Part shown: in pieces, positions 1-4,940 of the stretch
How positions within the stretch are numbered: the stretch's first letter is position 1
Layout: every line of letters begins with the position of its first letter
NCBI GenBank assembly: GCA_019232725.1
Contig: JAFANK010000077.1
Span: 1-9,536 of the forward strand
DNA: 9,536 bases
Reading direction: 5' to 3'
DNA from: Vulcanimicrobiota bacterium
Lineage (GTDB): Bacteria > Vulcanimicrobiota > Vulcanimicrobiia > Eremiobacterales > Eremiobacteraceae
The notes under the pieces: model-generated
The model's input: only the letters and a program-made list of their open reading frames with translations
Databases searched by the model: none
Told to the model about the DNA's origin: nothing
Position numbers and translations under genes: made by a program

Positions 1-123
1 GACCGCGATGCTCGAACGCTGATGCGCGCACCCGGCGGCGAGGATCGCAAGGCAGGCTGCCGCGAGGGCGGCTCGTACGGTCAGTGCGCTGCTCGCGCGT
101 CGCGATGTGAAGCGTTGGTTCAT
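1..123 (-). CDS. Lipoprotein, N-terminal fragment (runs off left edge)
   Basis: Only the first 41 codons are visible and the rest lies outside the window. I translated it by hand. It starts with ATG at 123-121 and shows a textbook lipoprotein signal: a basic n-region (MNQRFTSRR), an Ala/Leu-rich h-region (about residues 18-30) and an LAAGC lipobox with Cys32 as the expected lipidated residue. The mature part begins CAHQRSSIAV and then stops at the edge. The ATG overlaps the TGA of the upstream gene (ATGA at 123-120), which predicts translational coupling and one operon. A GGGGGGA stretch just before the ATG is the only candidate ribosome site. The family cannot be decided from nine mature residues. 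'SSIAV' could be the first beta-strand of another OmpH/Skp-like protein, which the two preceding genes would fit, but this is a guess. The lipoprotein call is firm and the function is unknown. Confidence 0.82.
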   Translation of the reverse strand, partial: MNQRFTSRRASSALTVRAALAAACLAILAAGCAHQRSSIAV

Positions 124-1541
124 GTTCCCCCCGGTGTCGGTGAGGCCGGCACAGCAGCCGGCCCTTGCTGATTGATCGCTTTGCGGACTTGGTCGGTGAG
201 GTCGACTGCGGTGCCACCACCGCGGATCGTCTCGAAGACGACGGCGATGCCGTCTTGTTGTGCGACCTGTTGGACCTGCGCTTGCACCTGTGCCGTGATG
301 CGCTGATACAGATCGCGACGATCGGCGGCCAGTTTTTCGGCCTGCGCAGCGATCGTCTCGTTGTCCTGGAACTGCATGTGCGCGATCGCGCTATACTTGT
401 CGATAAGCGCGGCGCGCACGCGCCGATACGAGGCCGTCGCCTTGTCGGCTTCCGTGCCATATTGCGTCGCCACTTGATCGTGGATCGCTTGCGCCTGCGC
501 TCTATATTTGTCGTTGCCGGCGAGCTTGGCGTTGACGTCGTTGAGCTGCTGCTGGAACTTCCCGCTGAGCGCATGCATCTGCGGCGCCATCGCCGTCTGC
601 ATCTCTTTCTGACGCGCGGCGAGTTTCGCTTGCGTGGCGGCCTGTGTGCGCGCTCGCTCGGCGTTATATTGCGCCGCCGCTTGCGCGTTGAGCGTGCGTT
701 CCAGCGCGGCGATTTCGGCGTTGTCGCGCGCCTTCATCGCGCTGATCTTGCTTTGTTCGGCCGCGTCGATCGCCGAGAGCTGGCTTTGGTACTGCTTGCG
801 CTGCTGATCGGAAAGGGCGAGGTCTTGCAATTTCGCCTGCAGGTTCAAGCGCTGTTCCTGATCTGCTTTGACCAAACTGACCTGATAGGCGGTCTCCTGC
901 GAGGAGAGCTGTGACTCTTTTTGCGACAATTGACCGCGCATCTGGGCGCCCAACACCTGCTGGACGTGCTTGAGGTGCTCGCTGTCTTGGCGGAACAGCT
1001 CTGTGCGGTAGGCGGTGAACGTCACCAGCGCTTGCTTCTGCAGTTCTTGCGCTTGCTGCCCGAACTGCTGCTGCAGGCCGCCGAGGACACCGCCCTGTGC
1101 GCTTGACCCAGAACCGAGCACCGTCGTCTGCAGCTGCCCGATGGCTTGCGCTTCCCGGCGCTGGTATGACACGCGCAGGTCAGCCAGATCTTGCTGGAAC
1201 TTCTGTGCTTGGGCGTTGAGCTCGGCTTGCATCGCGTCGTAGGCGGCAGTCTGTTGCGGGCTCAATCCGGTCGGCACGAGCGATGACTCCTGTTGCAACA
1301 CCCCGATCTGGTCTTGCATGGCATCCAGTTGACCGTGCAATGGATGTTGCGCGATGAGCGCATCCATATCGACATAGCCCACCCCATGCGCGCTTGCGCC
1401 TCCCCCGGGCGCACCCGCGTGTTGCGCGCAAGCCGTGACGGCGACGCCAGCGACAAACGCAGCAACGGCGAGCAACCCGCGCAGGCACTGTCGCGGGCGC
1501 AAAACGCCGATGCCGGTCACCGCGTTCCTCTGGGCTTGCAC
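120..1541 (-). CDS. OmpH/Skp-like lipoprotein with very long helical arm
   Basis: This 473-aa protein is predicted to be a periplasmic chaperone-like lipoprotein of the OmpH/Skp family. Residues 1-38 form a lipoprotein signal: basic n-region with R15, R17 and R21, hydrophobic segment 22-36, and lipobox VTAC with Cys38. A Gly/Ala-rich linker (39-52) leads to the family's first strand, GYVDMDALIAQHP (55-67). The closing strands come at the C-terminus: GIAVVFE (431-437), then GGGTAVDLTDQV (441-452). Between them lie about 360 residues rich in Gln, Ala, Lys and Glu, nearly all helical or coiled-coil, broken by a Gly/Ser patch at 142-155 and a Pro near 320. Skp itself is only about 160 aa, so the arm is greatly enlarged. 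The tail (460-473) is Pro/Gly-rich. The start is GTG, preceded by AGGAG five bases upstream that overlaps the TAG of the preceding gene. By family analogy it binds unfolded outer-membrane proteins; here it would be membrane-tethered. The fold family is fairly sure, the client role is inferred. Confidence 0.85.
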   Translation of the reverse strand: MQAQRNAVTGIGVLRPRQCLRGLLAVAAFVAGVAVTACAQHAGAPGGGASAHGVGYVDMDALIAQHPLHGQLDAMQDQIGVLQQESSLVPTGLSPQQTAAYDAMQAELNAQAQKFQQDLADLRVSYQRREAQAIGQLQTTVLGSGSSAQGGVLGGLQQQFGQQAQELQKQALVTFTAYRTELFRQDSEHLKHVQQVLGAQMRGQLSQKESQLSSQETAYQVSLVKADQEQRLNLQAKLQDLALSDQQRKQYQSQLSAIDAAEQSKISAMKARDNAEIAALERTLNAQAAAQYNAERARTQAATQAKLAARQKEMQTAMAPQMHALSGKFQQQLNDVNAKLAGNDKYRAQAQAIHDQVATQYGTEADKATASYRRVRAALIDKYSAIAHMQFQDNETIAAQAEKLAADRRDLYQRITAQVQAQVQQVAQQDGIAVVFETIRGGGTAVDLTDQVRKAINQQGPAAVPASPTPGGT

Positions 1542-1546
1542 GCGTG

Positions 1547-1551
1547 CTCCT
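1547..1551 (-). promoter_or_regulatory. Ribosome binding site deciding a GTG start
   Basis: AGGAG lies five bases before the GTG at 1541-1539 and overlaps the TAG stop (1552-1550) of the upstream gene, reading TAGGAG. It supports the GTG rather than a later in-frame GTG at codon 8, and suggests that ribosomes finishing the first gene re-initiate on the second. Confidence 0.7.
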
Positions 1552-2389
1552 ATTGCAGTTCCTTGAGCACGTCCGGCGTCACGTCGGTGCCGCCATAGAC
1601 GCGGCTTTGCGAATCGATGACGAGCAACAAGCCCTTCTTCTTCGCCACCGAGGCGATGACGCTGTTGGTGCTGTCGGAGACAGGGTCGATGACTTTTTTC
1701 TTCTCGTCAGCGAGCTGGCTGTTGAAACTCGTGATGACCTGCTGGCGCTGGTCTGCGCTCTTGCCCCGCAACTGTGCGCTGAGCTGTGCTTGCAGGCTTT
1801 GTCTGAACTGCATGAAGTCATCGTTGGCTTTTTTCACTTTGGGCGTCTGATCGAGCTGGCGCTGATCGACATAGCCAACCGACGAGGGCGGCGGTGTGTT
1901 GACCGGCGGCAGCACAGGCCCAGGCTGATTGAGCATATCGACGACGTCTTTCGTGAGATCCATGCCGCCGTAGATGATGATGCTCTTGTCGACCACCACG
2001 CTTAGGCCTTTGTTCGCGGCGACTGACGCGATGGCGTTATTCGCCCGGTCGAGCAACGGGCCGAAGATCTCACGTTGCTTGGCAGCAGCGCGCGCGTTGA
2101 AGTCCGCGTAAATGCGCTGCTGGTCGGCCGGGCTCTTGCCTTTTATCTGCGCTTGGAATTGGGCGGCAAGACTGCGCTGGAAATCCGCATATTGCTGTTG
2201 AGCGGTGACGAAGGGCCCGAGCTGGCCGATCGATGCCTGGTCGACGAAACCGATGTCGGCGATATCGGTCGCCAGCACCGCAGGTGTGAAGGCCAAGATC
2301 AGCCCCACGACGAGAGCCGACCCAACAATCGCGCGCGGGCGCGACCAGGGCCTTCGCCCGAAAGATGCTCGAGGTTGCGAACGGAGCAT
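1550..2389 (-). CDS. ompH: Secreted tandem OmpH/Skp-domain chaperone
   Basis: This 279-aa exported protein contains two consecutive OmpH/Skp domains. An Arg-rich n-region (six Arg in the first 19 residues) and a hydrophobic core (21-35) end at a VLA-TD signal-peptidase I site near residue 40. Domain 1 spans 46-154 (starts IGFVDQ, ends with VVVD, YGG and DLTKDVV). Domain 2 spans 171-279 (starts VGYVDQ, ends with LLVID, YGG and DVTPDVL). They are joined by a Pro-rich linker (156-168). Both domains are 109 residues; an ungapped hand alignment gives about 41 identities, so this is an internal duplication. Skp-family proteins are homotrimeric periplasmic holdases that carry unfolded outer-membrane proteins to the BAM complex. 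Position fits: the gene begins 18 bases after the bamA stop, the classical bamA-skp order. AGGAAAGG lies ahead of the ATG. An odd point is two domains in one chain, which should change the oligomer. The long n-region has RR at 12-13, but no good Tat motif. Confidence 0.9.
   Translation of the reverse strand: MLRSQPRASFGRRPWSRPRAIVGSALVVGLILAFTPAVLATDIADIGFVDQASIGQLGPFVTAQQQYADFQRSLAAQFQAQIKGKSPADQQRIYADFNARAAAKQREIFGPLLDRANNAIASVAANKGLSVVVDKSIIIYGGMDLTKDVVDMLNQPGPVLPPVNTPPPSSVGYVDQRQLDQTPKVKKANDDFMQFRQSLQAQLSAQLRGKSADQRQQVITSFNSQLADEKKKVIDPVSDSTNSVIASVAKKKGLLLVIDSQSRVYGGTDVTPDVLKELQ
1553..1879 (-). repeat. Second copy of duplicated OmpH/Skp domain
   Basis: Codons 171-279 of the tandem protein. 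It aligns without gaps to codons 46-154. Shared blocks include VDQ, SLxAQ, AQ-GKS, FN, NS/NN-xIASVA, KGL, YGG and DxTxDV. The duplication is visible at protein level and has diverged. Confidence 0.85.
1928..2254 (-). repeat. First copy of duplicated OmpH/Skp domain
   Basis: Codons 46-154 of the tandem protein, the same length as the second copy (109 residues), with roughly 38 percent identity by hand alignment. The 16-residue gap between the copies is Pro-rich (VLPPVNTPPPSS) and looks like a flexible tether. Confidence 0.85.
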
Positions 2390-2399
2390 GTACTTCTTG

Positions 2400-2407
2400 C
2401 CTTTCCT
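2400..2407 (-). promoter_or_regulatory. Ribosome binding site of the tandem Skp gene
   Basis: AGGAAAGG directly follows the bamA TAA (2410-2408). Its last G is ten bases before the ATG at 2389. The entire 18-base bamA-to-skp gap is purine-rich and leaves no room for a promoter, so the genes are almost certainly cotranscribed. Confidence 0.55.
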
Positions 2408-4627
2408 TTAGAACGACTGGCCGAGGCCGAATGACGTATGCGAGCCCTGGTTCCCGATCGCGAAATCGATCCGGATCACCTGAGGCAAAAGCGGCGTCTG
2501 CACGCGGATGCCGATGCCCACGTCGTTTTGGAATGCGAACGGTGCGTTGACGTAATTCACCTGCGGCGGCACCGGCGTGAAGAACGGCGCGTGCGGTCCC
2601 GACGGAGGTGGCGGCGTGGGTGGCGCCGTGGCGCCGACGACCGGTGTGATGTACGGCGCATCGCCCGAGTCGCCGAAGAGCACGACACCAAATTTCTTGT
2701 CGGCGGTCACCGGGACCCGCAGCTCGACTTGGCCGAGCAGCTCGCGATTGCCGTAATAGATGAACTTCGTGCCACGCAGCTGCTGGTCGGAGAGGCTGAA
2801 CAGGTCGTTGTAGGGCAGCGCGGTCGGGCCGCCGCTCGTCCATCCGACATTGAGGTGGAAGGCGAGGGTCGAGTGACGGCGGATCGGCAGAAAGCGCGTC
2901 CAGTCGGCATCGGCCTTGCCGAACTGGTAATCGGAGCCGAACGCGTGCAGTGCAATCTCGTCCGAGAAACCAGACGTGCCGCCGTGCCGCGGGTTTGTGA
3001 TGTCATCACGGTTGTCTTTGAAAATAGCCGGTGTCAGGCTACGCAACGCGGTCGAGCTGTTCGTGGCGGCACCATTCGTGCCGCCAAGATTGGCCGAGCC
3101 CGTGCTCAAGAACGCTTGCGGAAAACCGGATGCGGTGACTTGCTGGTAGAGCTGGGTCGCCGATAACCCGAGCGACACACGCGTATAGTCCGCGACTGGG
3201 TGTCCGAAGTTGATCGCGACACCGGAGTTGCGCGAGGTGAAATTCACGAACTGGTTCGCGCATGGCTGGCCATTTGCGGAGCAAGGACCGCTCGTCACGA
3301 GGCCGCTCGTGGCCGTGGATAAGGTCGGGGTGTTGACGGTCGGCGTTATCGGTGTTGTCGAATAGAACGGGTTATTGCCCGGAATCTTGTACACCGGTCG
3401 CGGCTGATCGCTTTGCAAGTCATTGAAGATGCTGAATGAGACGGAGTCGGCCTTGAACTTATAGATGTACGGCACGCCGACTGAGAAGTTGACGTTGCTG
3501 AAGTGTTGGCCTTTTTGCAGATTGATCGATGCGCTATTGCCCGTGCCGGCGACATTGTTCTGCGCGAAAGAAAGACCCAGGCCAAAGCCCTGGCCGAACT
3601 GGCCGCCGCCGCCGTAGCTGATATTGACGCCGGCGGTGCCGGTGCGCTGTTCCACGACCGTCCACACGAGCGTCAGGTAGCCGCACTTCGAGCCGAACGG
3701 TTTCGTGGCGAGATCGACCGACTTGAAGAACTGCGTGTTGTTGATGGCTTCGTAATCACGCCGGAGTGCGCCGTCGGAGACAAGCGATCCGGGGTGCATG
3801 TGCAACAATCGGCGGATGACATAGTCCTTCGTGATGCTGTTGCCGGCGATCTCGATCGCTCCGACGCGGGCTTCGCAAATGGTCACGTTCACGACGCCGG
3901 GATTGTCGACATCGGGAGCGCCGTCGAGGACCGCCGAGAGGCCGGCGTCTTTGTACAAGCTTTGGATCGCCGACAGATCGCTATTGAACACCTCGCCGGA
4001 GAACACCGAACCGGGCTTGGTCTTCATCACGCCGAGGATGACGGGCGTGGGGAAAACCGTGTTGCCGGTGACCTTGATCGCGGTGACGGTCACGCCTTCT
4101 TTGATCGCGATGTTGATCGCGCCGTTCGGGTCGATCTTGATGTCCTGCACGTGACGCGTACCGATGTAGCCGAGCTTGTCGTAATAGGAATTTATTTTTT
4201 GGATGTCATCGCGCAGCGTGTTGGTGTTGAGCACGCTGCCGATGGTCGTGTCCAAGAGCGCGAGCAAGACGTCTGTCGAGACCTGCTTGTTCCCGTTGAA
4301 GTTGATCCGGCTGACCACGGGATTTTCAACGACGATGTAGGACACCGCGACGCCCCCTGGCGTGGGATGGACATCGATCTTCACGTCGGTGAAATACCCG
4401 AGTCCTAAGATGGCTTGCTGGTCGGCGGCCAGCGCCTTGTTGTCGAGCGGCGTGCCTGGCTGCGTGCGGATCACCGCAGCGATGCGGTCGGTCGGGACAT
4501 GGGTGTTGCCGCGGACGTTGACTGCGGTGATGATAGGCTGCGGCGCGGCCGGGGCGCCGAGGCCCGATGCCAGGATGAGCAAGCCGAGGGCGATCGCCGC
4601 GCATGCGAATCGCAAAAGATTAGGCAA
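2408..4627 (-). CDS. bamA: Outer membrane assembly factor BamA (Omp85)
   Basis: This 739-aa protein is the core insertase of the BAM complex, which folds beta-barrel proteins into the outer membrane. Residues 1-27 are a signal peptide (hydrophobic 8-22, cleavage near GAPA-AP). Four POTRA domains follow at about 32-103, 104-178, 179-253 and 254-329; each opens with a 'V-x-GN' type strand (VNVRGNT, INFNGNK, IKVTGNT, IEIAGNS). E. coli BamA has five. VVEQRTGTAGVNISYGGG (324-341) is the usual POTRA-to-barrel junction. The barrel runs to a terminal Phe, with the NPRHGGT strand motif (545-551), the loop-6 RG pair (R618-G619, context QLRGT), FGDSG (651-655) and a C-terminal beta-signal SFGLGQSF. Two long outside loops stand out: about 402-462 (Thr/Pro-rich, C449 and C456) and about 656-694 (Pro-rich). 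The start is TTG with GAGGAG upstream. TamA is less likely: it has three POTRAs and is shorter, and bamA-skp order fits. Confidence 0.94.
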   Translation of the reverse strand: MPNLLRFACAAIALGLLILASGLGAPAAPQPIITAVNVRGNTHVPTDRIAAVIRTQPGTPLDNKALAADQQAILGLGYFTDVKIDVHPTPGGVAVSYIVVENPVVSRINFNGNKQVSTDVLLALLDTTIGSVLNTNTLRDDIQKINSYYDKLGYIGTRHVQDIKIDPNGAINIAIKEGVTVTAIKVTGNTVFPTPVILGVMKTKPGSVFSGEVFNSDLSAIQSLYKDAGLSAVLDGAPDVDNPGVVNVTICEARVGAIEIAGNSITKDYVIRRLLHMHPGSLVSDGALRRDYEAINNTQFFKSVDLATKPFGSKCGYLTLVWTVVEQRTGTAGVNISYGGGGQFGQGFGLGLSFAQNNVAGTGNSASINLQKGQHFSNVNFSVGVPYIYKFKADSVSFSIFNDLQSDQPRPVYKIPGNNPFYSTTPITPTVNTPTLSTATSGLVTSGPCSANGQPCANQFVNFTSRNSGVAINFGHPVADYTRVSLGLSATQLYQQVTASGFPQAFLSTGSANLGGTNGAATNSSTALRSLTPAIFKDNRDDITNPRHGGTSGFSDEIALHAFGSDYQFGKADADWTRFLPIRRHSTLAFHLNVGWTSGGPTALPYNDLFSLSDQQLRGTKFIYYGNRELLGQVELRVPVTADKKFGVVLFGDSGDAPYITPVVGATAPPTPPPPSGPHAPFFTPVPPQVNYVNAPFAFQNDVGIGIRVQTPLLPQVIRIDFAIGNQGSHTSFGLGQSF

Positions 4628-4638
4628 CGCCGGATACG

Positions 4639-4644
4639 CTCCTC
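4639..4644 (-). promoter_or_regulatory. bamA: Ribosome binding site for the bamA TTG start
   Basis: GAGGAG is the only strong Shine-Dalgarno match ahead of bamA and lies 11 bases before the TTG at 4627-4625, slightly long spacing. A TGA at 4645-4643 is in frame upstream, so no earlier start can belong to this frame; TTG is the first usable codon and leaves a complete signal peptide. Confidence 0.6.
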
Positions 4645-4653
4645 ATGAGATTG

Positions 4654-4688
4654 GCGCCCTCGTGATATGGACGCCCTGCGGGGGGCGC
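4654..4688 (-). promoter_or_regulatory. Two mutually exclusive hairpins before bamA
   Basis: In the minus-strand RNA, GCGCCC (4688-4683) can pair with GGGCG (4676-4672, loop six bases) or with GGGCGC (4659-4654, six perfect pairs). The second choice closes a larger loop and also hides a GAGGG that precedes an out-of-frame ATG. Such competing pairings are typical of leader RNAs that tune translation, but in GC-rich DNA six-base complements also arise by chance. Confidence 0.25.
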
Positions 4689-4811
4689 ATCACCCTCGCC
4701 GGCGGCCGGCCGCGACCGCACTGGGCTGGGCGCGTAAAGCACTGGTAGCACAGTGTCATGCCCTCTCGCCCGAGCGAGCAGTACCACTGCGTCTTCAAGG
4801 CCTTGGGGAAC

Positions 4812-4826
4812 GGGACAAATTGTTCC
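4812..4826. promoter_or_regulatory. Operator-like imperfect 15-base dyad
   Basis: GGGACAAATTGTTCC is symmetric around its central A except for one mismatched pair (GGnACAA-A-TTGTnCC). It is the most AT-rich point of the spacer, and its size suits a dimeric helix-turn-helix regulator. No promoter elements are recognisable next to it, so a role is speculative. Confidence 0.25.
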
Positions 4827-4884
4827 GATGGGGTCCAGGCGATTCCTGCCCGTGCAGCCGCGCTGCTGCTGACTCTGGCAACTG

Positions 4885-4899
4885 CACGTGGTCCACGTG
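4885..4899. repeat. Perfect 7-base inverted repeat, CACGTG twice
   Basis: CACGTGG-T-CCACGTG is a perfect dyad about 42 bases past the tamB stop. As RNA it would be a six-pair stem with a three-base loop. No T-run follows on either strand, so it is not a standard intrinsic terminator. A protein-binding site or a weak 3'-end stabilising hairpin for tamB are alternatives. Confidence 0.45.
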
Positions 4900-4940
4900 T
4901 GCCCGCTTGCTCTGCATGTGCATCAAAATGTCATCGTTTC

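Larger units (their letters stand above)
4628..4940 (-). other. 313-base tamB-bamA spacer, possible bamA leader
   Basis: No gene can be assigned with confidence here. The spacer holds many short perfect or near-perfect dyads: CACTG/CAGTG (4740-4755), CTCGC/GCGAG (4765-4778), GCAGT/ACTGC (4778-4790), CAAGGCCTTG (4797-4806), a 15-base operator-like dyad (4812-4826), a 15-base CACGTG dyad (4885-4899), and alternative hairpins (4654-4688). A minus-strand frame is open from 4930 to a TGA at 4645-4643, in phase with bamA; its only normal starts are TTG at 4798 and ATG at 4759. It has high G/C at codon third positions and a Cys-rich stretch (CSLGREGMTLCYQC), so it may be a small gene or a remnant. 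I found no convincing -35/-10 pair and no hairpin followed by a T-run, so I cannot say whether bamA has its own promoter or depends on tamB transcription. Confidence 0.55.

Noticed and set aside
165..914. Plus-strand open frame antisense to the long-armed lipoprotein
   Set aside because: It is rich in Leu and Arg only because it is the complement of Gln/Ala codons; no signal, no domain, no ribosome site.
2329..2358. Twin-arginine (Tat) signal in the tandem Skp protein
   Set aside because: RR is present at residues 12-13, but the surrounding residues do not match the SRRxFLK consensus, and an ordinary Sec signal with a VLA-TD cleavage site explains the N-terminus.
2070..2843. Minus-strand frame of 257 codons across the bamA-skp junction
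   Set aside because: It overlaps both genes out of frame and reads as Arg/Ala-rich low-complexity sequence; the two real genes have full domain support.
3503..4408. Plus-strand open frame (301 codons) antisense to the bamA POTRA region
   Set aside because: The opposite strand encodes four clear POTRA domains; the plus-strand product is an acidic/basic repeat-like shadow with no family features.
2408..4627. Naming the Omp85 protein TamA because tamB is adjacent
   Set aside because: It has four POTRA domains and 739 residues and is followed by skp-type genes; TamA has three POTRAs and is shorter.
4885..4899. Dyad after tamB as an intrinsic terminator
   Set aside because: The stem is only six usable pairs with a three-base loop and is not followed by a T-run on either strand.
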